Source: an uncultured Saprospiraceae bacterium
GTDB lineage: Bacteria; Bacteroidota; Bacteroidia; Chitinophagales; Saprospiraceae
DNA: 56,120 nucleotides
Assembly (NCBI GenBank): GCA_938010715.1
Contig: CALLVG010000047.1
Span: 1-56,120, forward strand
Reading direction: 5' to 3'
Below, in pieces: positions 1 through 7,932 of the stretch. The stretch's first letter is position 1. The number at the start of each line of letters is the position of its first letter. The position numbers were made by a program, and so were the translations under genes. The notes under the pieces are model-generated. The model did no database searches. It had not been told where the DNA came from and saw only the letters and a program-made list of their open reading frames with translations.

Positions 1-429
1 CCCAGTTGGGTTGTTATTAAAAACACCATTTCCATTTTGTTGGAAAGTTCCATAATTTAGGAAGGTACCATCGTTGGTAAAAGGACCATCATTGGTAAAG
101 GATACAGAACCAGAATTTAGAAATAAGGCACCGTTTGAAAGCGACATATTTCCACCCGAGTTGACAAAATTTCCAATGTTGAAGACATCGGCATTGACCG
201 CAATGTTACCACTAAAGTTGGTTACACTGTAATCAATAATTAATGGGTTGTTGATAGCGATATCGCTACCTCCTGTGATAAGGGCGTCATTGCCAGAAGC
301 TGGAATCCCATTGGTCCAGTTTGCAGCAGTTGACCAATCTCCTCCCGCAGGGCCAATCCACTGAGTGGTTTGAGCATAAGTTAGGAATGTGCATAGCATT
401 AGCACGATCGTAAAGAACAGTTTACGCAT
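1..429 (-). CDS. Secreted Asn/Gly-rich surface protein, N-terminal part only
   Basis: An open frame of 143 codons runs off the left edge of the window, so only the N-terminus is visible. It begins MRKLFFTIVLMLCTFLTYAQ, a clear Sec signal peptide. The mature part starts with a W-x-G-P-x-GG-x-W-S-x-A-x-NW pattern, which is common at the start of bacterial beta-helix or autotransporter-like surface proteins. It then has short Phe/Asn/Gly-rich repeats of the form F-x-N-x-G that are typical of a parallel beta-helix. A T9SS C-terminal sorting domain would be expected but lies outside the window. Function is unknown. An exact CAAAnnTA box (minus-strand TAnnTTTG) lies about 200 bp upstream of the start. 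Confidence 0.75.
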   Translation of the reverse strand, partial: MRKLFFTIVLMLCTFLTYAQTTQWIGPAGGDWSTAANWTNGIPASGNDALITGGSDIAINNPLIIDYSVTNFSGNIAVNADVFNIGNFVNSGGNMSLSNGALFLNSGSVSFTNDGPFTNDGTFLNYGTFQQNGNGVFNNNPTG

Positions 430-939
430 TGTAAGTTATTTGATTGATAAAAAAATGTAAGTATTGTCAAAGAGGGATTTGAACGTCAACTGAGGCAATT
501 GAATAGGGAGGTAGGTACAAAATAGAATCAATCAGAATGGTCTGATTGCCAATTGCTTATTAAATAGTAAAACTTGTGTAAGTGAGAACTGAACTAATAA
601 GTTCTAATTCAGTAAATTGTAAGTGAGAGCACAAAAATAAGGGATATTTAGTTACAAGGTTGTGTTTTGTGGATATAATGGTGAAGAATACCAAGTTTGG
701 GGTAAGTCCACACAAAAGAAATAATTTGCCAGAAGCCCAATCGACTCTTTTTTAAATCATTAGAATTCATCTCTCGAAAATCATATAAAATCGTATTTTT
801 GCACTTCTAAATTTTTTATATGATTTCAATACAGCAATTTTTTCGTTAGCTGGTCATTTCACTTCTTTGTCAGGAACCATTGCCTGGCCTTTATTTGTTA
901 TCGTATTTGTTTCAAAACATACTATCAATTTTCAATAAA
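430..939. other. Divergent intergenic region upstream of prfA
   Basis: This 510-bp AT-rich stretch separates the minus-strand secreted protein gene from prfA. It contains a good prfA promoter box (794-801) and a possible minus-strand -7 box CAAAAATA at 632-639, whose -33 partner is imperfectly spaced. I see no ORF, RNA gene or terminator in it. Confidence 0.5.
794..801 (+). promoter_or_regulatory. Bacteroidota -7 box for prfA
   Basis: TATTTTTG matches the Bacteroidota TAnnTTTG -7 consensus. It would give a leader of roughly 130 nt before the chosen prfA ATG. No convincing -33 TTTG element was identified. Confidence 0.5.
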
Positions 940-2010
940 ATGCTGGATAAATTAAGAGCAATCGAAGATAAGTTTCTTTACATTCAAGACCAATTGAGTG
1001 ATCCGACCGTTATTTCTGATAATAAAAAATGGTCAAATTTAAATAAGGAATATAAAGGAATGACTGAGGTCGTAAATGTGTATCGAGAATATGCAAAAGT
1101 CATGAGCAACCTTGACGAAGCCAAAGAAATGCTAAGCGACCCTGAGATGAAAGAAATGGCGCAGGACGAAATCAAATCACTCAATCCTCAAAAAACAGAA
1201 CTTGAAGAGCGGCTCAAAATTCTTTTGATCCCTAAAGATCCAGAAGATACCAAGGATGTGATTTTCGAAATCAGAGCAGGTACTGGAGGAGACGAGGCAG
1301 CAATTTTCTCAGGCGATTTATATCGAATGTATATGAAATATTTCGATACGCAAAAGTTTAAGCATGAGGTGATTACAATCAATGAAGGGAGCTCTGGAGG
1401 TTATAAAGAAATCGTTCTGGAGGTCACAGGCGATGAAGTTTATGGTACTTTGAAATTTGAATCTGGTGCTCATCGAGTACAGCGAGTGCCCAAAACAGAA
1501 TCAGCAGGAAGGCTTCATACCTCCGCTGCCACTGTTGCAGTTATTCCAAAATTGGAGCTGGAAGATGTCAATATTCGGAAAGATGAAATTAGAGTAGATA
1601 CGTATCGGTCGAGTGGGGCAGGTGGTCAGCATGTAAACAAAACGGAATCGGCGGTACGTTTGACACACATTCCAACTGGTACGGTTGCGGAAAGTCAGGA
1701 TGGCCGTTCGCAACATAAGAATAAAGACATTGCGATGGGTCGTTTGATACAAGAAATCCAAGACAAAAGAAGGAAGGAACATGCAGATGGATTGGCGGCT
1801 GATAGAAAGTCTCAAGTAGGTTCGGGTGACCGATCCGAAAAGATTAGAACTTATAATTATCCGCAGAACCGAGTGACCGATCATCGGTTAGATGGGGATA
1901 ACAAAAATCACAGTTTACAAACTGTGATTGATGGTGATTTGAGTGGCGTCATTGAAGCGCTCAAATTGTTGGAAAGTACAGAAAAAATGAAGGCATCAAT
2001 TGAAGAATAA
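940..2010 (+). CDS. prfA: Peptide chain release factor 1
   Basis: RF1 recognises UAA and UAG stop codons in the ribosomal A site and triggers peptidyl-tRNA hydrolysis. The catalytic GGQ is at residues 228-230 inside RSSGAGGQHVNKTES. The codon-recognition tripeptide that separates RF1 (PxT) from RF2 (SPF) is PKT at about 184-186, in HRVQRVPKTESAGRLHTS, so this is RF1. The length of 356 aa is normal. An upstream in-frame ATG at 880 would add 20 residues with no homology to the family (MPGLYLLSYLFQ...), so I place the start at 940, which gives the typical MLDKLRAIEDKF N-terminus. The lipoprotein gene follows after 8 bp. Confidence 0.97.
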   Translation: MLDKLRAIEDKFLYIQDQLSDPTVISDNKKWSNLNKEYKGMTEVVNVYREYAKVMSNLDEAKEMLSDPEMKEMAQDEIKSLNPQKTELEERLKILLIPKDPEDTKDVIFEIRAGTGGDEAAIFSGDLYRMYMKYFDTQKFKHEVITINEGSSGGYKEIVLEVTGDEVYGTLKFESGAHRVQRVPKTESAGRLHTSAATVAVIPKLELEDVNIRKDEIRVDTYRSSGAGGQHVNKTESAVRLTHIPTGTVAESQDGRSQHKNKDIAMGRLIQEIQDKRRKEHADGLAADRKSQVGSGDRSEKIRTYNYPQNRVTDHRLDGDNKNHSLQTVIDGDLSGVIEALKLLESTEKMKASIEE

Positions 2011-2018
2011 TTAAGCTA

Positions 2019-2786
2019 ATGCGAATTTTAGGATTATTTCTGCTGGTTGTTTTGATGGGAAACTGCGACAAACTCGGTTTGACCACGCAGCCCCTTTCTA
2101 TCAAAAATCATGAAATTGAAAAGAAGTTGGGGGATTGTAACTCGAAAGAAGGTCGATGCTTAGATCTAAAATTGAAGTACCCAGAAATTGTAGATGGAAA
2201 CGATGATTTACGAAATTCAGTCAATGGAATTATTAAAGAATTTTTAATAAATAGCATGGTCATGGGAGCGGGTGGGAATGATGGAAATGTCGTGACGATT
2301 GACACTGCAATCATGGAATTGGAAGAAGAGTTTAGAGATTTTATTGACGATTTGGATTTTCCTACTCCAAACTGGAGTATCGAATCTACAGTTGATGTTA
2401 CATTTTCAGATTCGGCCTATTTTGCGATAAGCATGAACAACTATAGTTATACTGGCGGCGCGCATCCTAATTATAGTATTTCAAAAAAAATTTTCGATAA
2501 AGAAACTGGACAAATAATAAAATTGGTCGATTTGGTAAAAGATGTTTCCGCTATCAAGAAGTTGGTTGAAATTAATTTTAGAAAAGAAGTAAAAGTGCCT
2601 GTACCAATTTCTCTTTCTGAATCAGGTTTTTGGTTTGAAAATGATCAGTTTACCTTACCTGAAAATGTTGGAATGACTAATGACGGATTGGAATTTTACT
2701 ACAATCCTTACGAGGTTGCTCCTTATGCGCAAGGCGCAATTGAGATTGTACTTCCTTTTAGTAAAATAAAAAAAATGCTTAGGTAG
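2019..2786 (+). CDS. Lipoprotein with DUF4163/DUF3298-like region
   Basis: A 255-aa protein with a short hydrophobic signal ending at Cys16 (VVLMGNC), which fits a lipoprotein anchored in the envelope. Residues about 35-75 (C-x-LDLKLKYPEI) and the central NYSYTGGAHPNYS segment resemble the DUF4163 plus DUF3298 pair found in RsiV/PdaC-type proteins. The YTGGAHPN motif is diagnostic of DUF3298. In RsiV this fold binds lysozyme, but no sigma-factor partner is adjacent here, so the ligand is unknown. The gene starts 8 bp after prfA and probably shares its transcript. Its last 8 bp overlap the convergent dehydrogenase-like gene. Confidence 0.8.
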   Translation: MRILGLFLLVVLMGNCDKLGLTTQPLSIKNHEIEKKLGDCNSKEGRCLDLKLKYPEIVDGNDDLRNSVNGIIKEFLINSMVMGAGGNDGNVVTIDTAIMELEEEFRDFIDDLDFPTPNWSIESTVDVTFSDSAYFAISMNNYSYTGGAHPNYSISKKIFDKETGQIIKLVDLVKDVSAIKKLVEINFRKEVKVPVPISLSESGFWFENDQFTLPENVGMTNDGLEFYYNPYEVAPYAQGAIEIVLPFSKIKKMLR

Positions 2787-4002
2787 TAGTTTCTATTCCT
2801 TCTGAAACGTAGTCTGACAAATACTTAAATTTATTTGTTAATTGTCCATTGGAAGTAACCATGGCATCCTCAATCATTCGGCTATCTGCTCCTTTTTTCA
2901 ACTCGTTTAAAACAAGGTTTAAGAAAGTATTTCCGAATTTTTCAGAGGCATCTTTTGCCAACTCGTTTGGCAGATTATCGATTGACATAACATCGATCAC
3001 TTCATCAGTGTGCGGTGGAGCTTCCATTTCAGTTTTTGGATTGTAGCCAAAAACTGGTTCAGCAATCGTAGAAGCGTAAAGCGTAGAAGGGACAGAACTT
3101 TCTGGTGCGATATCACAGGTGACATCTGCAATGACTTTAATATTAAAATCAGGTGATTTCATATCTTCTTTTGTAAAAAAAGCAGGGGCATTTTTATCAT
3201 AAAAAATACCGTTGACGAAAATATCGGCCACCTTGGTATAGGGTAAGAAAATACTTTCAAATCGTTTTGGAAATTTATAAAATTCCTTTTTTTCGAAAGG
3301 TGTATTATTCCGAGCTTTTACATAATCCTTACAATCAAGTTGTGTGAAAACAGGATATGGAAATTCTTTTTTTAGAAATTCTCGCGGTTCTATTTTTTTG
3401 ATTTTCATGTCCAATAAAACTTGAGTTGCTCCAGAACTTACTCGACCCGAACCCGTCAAAACAATTTTCATGGGAGGCAATTCCAATTTAGAATAAACCT
3501 TTTTCGCTTCTTCGTAACCTGATAGGTCTTTCATTCGAGGCAGTTCAAAAGATTTAGTTCTTTGAGCATAAGTCCAGAGGCCATTATGTGCTCCAACCAT
3601 GCCAGCAAATTTCCCAAAGGCAATCACCCGTTTTCCTGAGGCGTCAGTCAGCACTTCGTAATCGATCATCTTGATATTCTTCTTCAAAATGTTTTGTAAC
3701 AACTTGCGATTATAAGATTGCTCTTTTATCGTATGAGAAAAGAAAAAATAAGTTTTTCCAGATAATAAACTATCAATAGGAACTTCTTTGACCCCCATCA
3801 AGACGTCACAATCGGATAAGTCATTATTCAAGGGAACACCTGCCATTTTGTACTCTTCATCTTTGAAACATCTGGAGTCAGATGGTTCTACGACGACCTC
3901 AATTCCTTGTGCGATGATGTTGGCACAAACCGAAGGACTCAGTGGAACCCTATTGTCTGGTGGATTTTTACGCTCTTTAATGATTCCTATCTTCATCTTC
4001 AA
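2779..4002 (-). CDS. LYS1-like saccharopine dehydrogenase / alanine dehydrogenase family enzyme
   Basis: A 407-aa NAD(P)-dependent oxidoreductase of the alanine dehydrogenase/transhydrogenase superfamily. The N-terminus (MKIGIIKERKNPPDNRVPLSP) carries the conserved substrate-domain start. Residues near 120-135 (GKFAGMVGAHNGLWTYAQR) resemble LYS1. The nucleotide-binding segment is MKIVLTGSGRVSSGA. The C-terminal half (VIADVTCDIAPESSVPSTLYASTIAEP) resembles the lysine-forming saccharopine dehydrogenase LYS1 more than bacterial Ald. Many Bacteroidota genomes carry such a homologue. Whether the substrate is saccharopine, alanine or another amino acid cannot be settled from sequence alone. The enzyme should be cytoplasmic. 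The start was chosen at ATG 4002; an ATG two codons in is equally possible. Confidence 0.8.
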   Translation of the reverse strand: MKMKIGIIKERKNPPDNRVPLSPSVCANIIAQGIEVVVEPSDSRCFKDEEYKMAGVPLNNDLSDCDVLMGVKEVPIDSLLSGKTYFFFSHTIKEQSYNRKLLQNILKKNIKMIDYEVLTDASGKRVIAFGKFAGMVGAHNGLWTYAQRTKSFELPRMKDLSGYEEAKKVYSKLELPPMKIVLTGSGRVSSGATQVLLDMKIKKIEPREFLKKEFPYPVFTQLDCKDYVKARNNTPFEKKEFYKFPKRFESIFLPYTKVADIFVNGIFYDKNAPAFFTKEDMKSPDFNIKVIADVTCDIAPESSVPSTLYASTIAEPVFGYNPKTEMEAPPHTDEVIDVMSIDNLPNELAKDASEKFGNTFLNLVLNELKKGADSRMIEDAMVTSNGQLTNKFKYLSDYVSEGIETTT

Positions 4003-4073
4003 TTCAAATTTTTAGGAAAGAAATATGCACATTTAGGAGCATCTTCTTTCAGAAGGTTCAAGAATATATTTTA

Positions 4074-4086
4074 GAATAAAGTCTAA
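4074..4086 (+). repeat. Dispersed repeat end (GAATAAAGTCTAA)
   Basis: GAATAAAGTCTAA is the right-hand end of the TTAGACTTTAT element family seen at 5769-5932 and 42481-42790. Here it stands without a visible left partner and lies 13 bp before the 164-bp element, just as a matching end does at 42778-42790. Confidence 0.6.
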
Positions 4087-4099
4087 CTTCTAAAGCATT

Positions 4100-4263
4100 T
4101 AAGTAGCATGGTTCAAATAATCGACACATTTTGTGACAAACATATTTTCCGCTACTCTGCGTTAAAAAATAATTCCGTAACTCGGCTATGCAATGATTTT
4201 TTGCCTCAATTAGCGAAAAATTTGCGCTCTCAAAAATGACGATTATTTAATCCACGCTACTTA
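4100..4263. mobile_element. MITE-like element, TAAGTAG family, copy 1
   Basis: A 164-bp non-coding segment bounded by imperfect inverted repeats of about 23 bp (left TAAGTAGCATGGTTCAAAT, right arm ending CACGCTACTTA). Its interior aligns with the reverse complement of the 162-bp element at 42805-42966 through shared blocks such as CCGC-ACTCT-CGT, TTCCGTA, TATGCAA and TGCCT. No ORF is present. The arms are more diverged than in copy 2. Confidence 0.65.
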
Positions 4264-4401
4264 TTTTAGGAATAGAGGCGAAAGTATGGAAGTTGTTTAA
4301 TGATTCAGGATAAAATTTGTTGCTTTTAGCCAATCAATGAGTTTTTAAACAACTTCATAGACTTGTTTACGGAGTTTTAGCCTCAAGTTTACATTTAGGA
4401 C

Positions 4402-4436
4402 AAAAAAAATCCACTTCTTATGAAGTGGATTTTTTT
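4402..4436 (-). terminator. Terminator downstream of rpoD
   Basis: A perfect 9-bp stem ATCCACTTC/GAAGTGGAT with a 4-nt loop, flanked by A-run and T-run. It lies just past the rpoD stop codon on the minus strand. Confidence 0.85.
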
Positions 4437-4441
4437 AGTGA

Positions 4442-5311
4442 TTATCCTAAGTAGGAGCGCAAAGCGTTTCGATTGTAAGACTTTCGAAGTCTTCGAATGG
4501 CTCTTTCCTTTATTTGCCGAACTCTTTCTCTTGTCAAACCGTAAAGTTCTCCGATTTCTTCAAGCGTAAGCGATTTATATCCATTCAAACCATAATAAGA
4601 AGAAAGTACTTCTACCTCACGAGGTGAAAGAATAGAAAGTCCATTTTGGACTTCATCCTTTAGAGATTGTTCCATCAAACTATTATCAGGACTCAAACCT
4701 TCTTCAGAAGTTTGGAAGACATCCAACATCGTCGAGTCACCTTCGTCTCCGCTCAACGGAGCATCCATAGATAGGTGGCGACCGTTGCCTTTCATCATTC
4801 TGATGATTTCTTTTGGCTTCATTTCCAAAACAGCAGCCAATTCTTCAGTCGAAGGTTCTCTTTCGTTCGCTTGAACAAAAGTGATGTAAGCTTCATTGAC
4901 TTTATTATAGGAACCTACCTTATTAAGTGGTAATCTTACGATTCTTGAGTATTCAACAATAGATTGAAGGATAGATTGTCGAATCCACCAAACTGCGTAA
5001 GAAATGAATTTGAAACCCTTGGTTTCATCAAATCTTTTGGCAGCTTTCATCAAACCGACATTTCCTTCATTAATCAGATCACTAAGAGAAAGTCCTTGAT
5101 TTTGGTATTGTTTCGCTACCGAAACCACGAATCTTAGATTTCCTTGAGTTAATCTGTGCAATGCTTCTTGGTCACCTTCTCTGATACGACGAGCCATTTC
5201 TGCCTCTTCGTCAGGTGTGAGCATAGAGATTTTACCAATATCGTTGAGATATTTATCGAGAGCAACACTTTCTCTCTTGGTAATTTTATTGGTTATTTTT
5301 AATTGACGCAT
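4442..5311 (-). CDS. rpoD: RNA polymerase primary sigma factor (RpoD/SigA family)
   Basis: A 289-aa sigma-70 protein, the short form typical of the Bacteroidota housekeeping sigma. It lacks the long N-terminal region 1.1 and non-conserved insert of proteobacterial RpoD. Region 1.2 is LDKYLNDIGKISMLTPDEE. Regions 2.1-2.4 run through NLRFVVSVAKQYQNQG, LINEGNVGLMKAAKRFD and FKFISYAVWWIRQSI. Region 4.2 is LTLEEIGELYGLTRERVRQI, a helix-turn-helix that reads the -33 element. Bacteroidota primary sigma recognises TTTG/TAnnTTTG promoters, consistent with boxes found elsewhere in this window. The gene is monocistronic, with a strong terminator right after the stop. Confidence 0.96.
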   Translation of the reverse strand: MRQLKITNKITKRESVALDKYLNDIGKISMLTPDEEAEMARRIREGDQEALHRLTQGNLRFVVSVAKQYQNQGLSLSDLINEGNVGLMKAAKRFDETKGFKFISYAVWWIRQSILQSIVEYSRIVRLPLNKVGSYNKVNEAYITFVQANEREPSTEELAAVLEMKPKEIIRMMKGNGRHLSMDAPLSGDEGDSTMLDVFQTSEEGLSPDNSLMEQSLKDEVQNGLSILSPREVEVLSSYYGLNGYKSLTLEEIGELYGLTRERVRQIKERAIRRLRKSYNRNALRSYLG

Positions 5312-5975
5312 ATGTTCAGGAAAGTTTTTAGGAATTGTAAAGTTAATACGTATTGAATATCAAAAAAGTTGCCACATCCATCAAATTACTTGACTTTCTC
5401 AAAATTAATTTTTATGCAAGTTAATTGAAAAATAGACATATTAAAAAAAAATTGCTATTTACTTTCGTACTTAAACAAATTCAGTGGACAGTTCAAAGTG
5501 TAAAATTCATTGCTCGATAAGAAGTATGAAGTTTTACATTTCGAAGTGGACTTATTATCCCAAACATTGTTTAAGAAACACTACTTTAGAAGTAGCGACA
5601 GCAAGAATTATGGACACCCTTACTTTATAGACCTATTTTTTTGAGTTTTGTTACCTATTTGTCAAAACCAATGATTAGTCATGTTAAGAAATGCAACTTT
5701 TGCGACTTGGGTGGTTTATATAGTAACCTTGATGGGAAATATTTATAAATTTACGTTTTACTTATATATTAGACTTTATCCTGAAATATTTCGTACGCAA
5801 TCGAACACTTCTTTTTTCGATACTTTTCGTTAAAAAAAAGAACTATAATGTGGTCTATGCTTAGATTTTTGCATCAATTTAACAAAAAAATAAGTACTCT
5901 TTGCTTTACAAAATATTTCAGAATAGATTTTATTATAAAAAAAAATACATTCTTAATTTTTAAATTGTATAAAAC
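5312..5975. other. Divergent intergenic region between rpoD and a T9SS cargo gene
   Basis: This 664-bp AT-rich stretch has no credible ORF. It contains the promoters of both divergent genes, which I could not place with confidence, and a 160-bp element with terminal inverted repeats at 5769-5932. Confidence 0.6.
5769..5932. mobile_element. MITE-like element, TTAGACTTTAT family, copy 1
   Basis: The left end (TTAGACTTTATCCTGAAATA, continuing TTTCGTACGCAA) and the right end (TTGCTTTACAAAATATTTCA, continuing GAATAGATTTTA) are inverted repeats of about 30 bp with several mismatches. They bound a non-coding segment of about 164 bp. The same ends recur at 42481-42790 and 47391-47578, and as single ends at 4074, 15340-15380, 18107, 18323 and 22525. 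The right end is about 45 bp upstream of the next gene's ATG. Confidence 0.6.
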
Positions 5976-7847
5976 ATGAAGAAATTTTTTACACAAGTTT
6001 TAGCTTCTGCAATCCTATTATTATTCGTAGGATTCACAGTGAATGCTCAAGATGTTCTTTTTGAAGAACAATTTGACGGAGGCCTCAATGGTTGGACGGT
6101 CAATACGATAGATAACGATGGAGTGGATACAATGGAATGGACTTATTATCCTACAGGAGTATCAGGTCCGTTATTTGGAAATGCTACAGGTTCAACTATT
6201 GCTTCTCCATCCGCTGCAAATGGAGCAGTAGGAGTTAATTTCTTTTACATGAGATATGGTGGTGACCAAGCAAATTTACCTGCTTCATTTCCATACGGTC
6301 AGTACATTGGTGAGATTATTTCTCCAACTATGAACTTGGATACAGTAACTGCACCATTGTCAATTACCTTCTTTAGTGATACTCGTATCTTGAATGAAGC
6401 TGACAATAGCCAACCGCACACAGGTGTTGCTTTCAGTATTGATGATGGCGCTACATGGTCAGCTACATTAAATGCCAACGAAGGTATGATGGCAAATGAT
6501 GCTGCTTTTAATGGAATGAGAACAGTAAATATTCCTTCAAGTTTAGGCTTACAAGGAAGTTCAACAGTGAAAGTTAAGTTTATCTACAACCAAGATTTCT
6601 ATTACTGGACGATTGATGATATTATGGTTATCACCAGACCAGAGGTCTTGGATATGCAAGCAAACACAAACTTTTTCGCGATTCCACCAAACTATTCAAC
6701 TCCGGCATGCCAAGTTGATGAATTTGGATTTTTGGTTGATGTAGAAAACGTAGGTGGTCTTGCAGCTGAGAATGTAAGCCTTAACGTTCGTATTCAAAAT
6801 AGTGCAACTGGTGCTCTTGTCTATGAAGCTGACCAAGCTTATGGTACAATTGCAATTGATTCTTTAGCAGAGAATGTTCCTTTTGGTTCATTCACTCCGG
6901 ATGCTACAGTAGCTAATTATGTTGGAACTTATTCGCTTACTTCTGACGGTACGGATACTGACCTTGCAAACAATGCAATTACTTTTGAGTTTGAAGTAAC
7001 AGAAGGATTATTTGCAAAAGAAAATGGTGCTACACGTGATGTTGCTCCAGCGGCTGATGCTTCTTTTGGATATGGTTGTTCTTACTATATCCCAAATGAA
7101 GGATCTTTGGCTAAAGACATTACTTTCGGTGTTGCAAATGCATCTTCATTACCAGCAAATAGTTTCATTACTATCAAGTTATTAGAATGGGATGGTGACC
7201 TTAACGAAGATGGTCAAGCCCAAATTGATGATGAGTTCAGAATCGTATCATTCAGTGGATATTCCTTTGATGGGACTGAAGATGATATGCTTTTAACTGT
7301 TCCAATCAATATTGATGGAGATTTGGTACCATTAAATGCAAATAAACATTACGTTGCTTTAATTGAGTATGCAGATGTTTCAGATAATTCATTATTCTTC
7401 TTAGCAAATGATGAAATAAACTATGGTGCAATGAGACTGAGATCTGATTCACTTGGTGCTCCAAGATACGCTTCTTTATTGGATGTAGGTGGTGCAGGAC
7501 AAGAGTACAGCATTATTGGATTCGGTACTGATCTTGTTCCTGTTGTGAGACTAAATGTTGTTAAGCCAGTACCCGTTAAAGAGTTATCTGATGATAATAT
7601 CGTTCAAGTATATCCTAACCCAACTGCTGATGAATTGAATATCAACCTTGAGCTGATTGAAAATACAGATGTATTGAACGTTAAGATTGTTGACTTGGCT
7701 GGAAAAATTCTTTTCCAAGAAAAATACGATGACATTCAAAGCACAACTTTGGAGTATGATGTAAGAAATTACACATCAGGTTCTTACATGGTACACCTTG
7801 AAACAGCAGACGGAATTAAAACAATTCCTTTCGTTATTCAGAAATAA
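5976..7847 (+). CDS. T9SS cargo protein with type A sorting domain
   Basis: A 623-aa secreted protein. The N-terminus (MKKFFTQVLASAILLLFVGF, then TVNAQ) is a signal peptide. The N-terminal 200 residues (EEQFDGGLNGWTVNTIDNDG to FYYWTIDDIMVI) look like a jelly-roll or MAM-like carbohydrate-binding domain of the choice-of-anchor type. A CARDB-like segment follows (VDVENVGGLAAENVSLNVRI). The last 75 residues form the T9SS type A sorting domain (VQVYPNPTADELNI to VIQK), which directs export across the outer membrane and usually surface attachment. No catalytic motif is visible. Substrate is unknown. A strong terminator follows immediately, so it is probably monocistronic. Confidence 0.88.
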   Translation: MKKFFTQVLASAILLLFVGFTVNAQDVLFEEQFDGGLNGWTVNTIDNDGVDTMEWTYYPTGVSGPLFGNATGSTIASPSAANGAVGVNFFYMRYGGDQANLPASFPYGQYIGEIISPTMNLDTVTAPLSITFFSDTRILNEADNSQPHTGVAFSIDDGATWSATLNANEGMMANDAAFNGMRTVNIPSSLGLQGSSTVKVKFIYNQDFYYWTIDDIMVITRPEVLDMQANTNFFAIPPNYSTPACQVDEFGFLVDVENVGGLAAENVSLNVRIQNSATGALVYEADQAYGTIAIDSLAENVPFGSFTPDATVANYVGTYSLTSDGTDTDLANNAITFEFEVTEGLFAKENGATRDVAPAADASFGYGCSYYIPNEGSLAKDITFGVANASSLPANSFITIKLLEWDGDLNEDGQAQIDDEFRIVSFSGYSFDGTEDDMLLTVPINIDGDLVPLNANKHYVALIEYADVSDNSLFFLANDEINYGAMRLRSDSLGAPRYASLLDVGGAGQEYSIIGFGTDLVPVVRLNVVKPVPVKELSDDNIVQVYPNPTADELNINLELIENTDVLNVKIVDLAGKILFQEKYDDIQSTTLEYDVRNYTSGSYMVHLETADGIKTIPFVIQK

Positions 7848-7873
7848 AAAACCTTAACAGGTTCTTTAAATAT

Positions 7874-7912
7874 AAAAAAGCCTTTCAGCCGTTTTGGTTG
7901 AAAGGCTTTTTT
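7874..7912 (+). terminator. Terminator after the T9SS cargo gene
   Basis: A long stem AAAAAAGCCTTTCAGCC / GGTTGAAAGGCTTTTTT with a GTTTT loop and one G-U pair. It lies 27 bp after the stop at 7847. The A-run makes it potentially bidirectional. Confidence 0.9.
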
Positions 7913-7932
7913 CTTTTATCCTTGTCCCGATT

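Larger units (their letters stand above)
4003..4441. other. Intergenic region packed with inverted-repeat elements
   Basis: No gene is seen. From left to right it holds a TTAGACTTTAT-family end (4074-4086, complementary orientation), a 164-bp element with terminal inverted repeats (4100-4263), a second hairpin-forming inverted repeat (arms 4285-4300 and 4345-4359), and the rpoD terminator (4402-4436). Confidence 0.7.

Noticed and set aside
1501-1884. A 127-aa antisense frame within prfA
   Set aside because: It lies wholly opposite a highly conserved release factor gene and has no features of a real protein.
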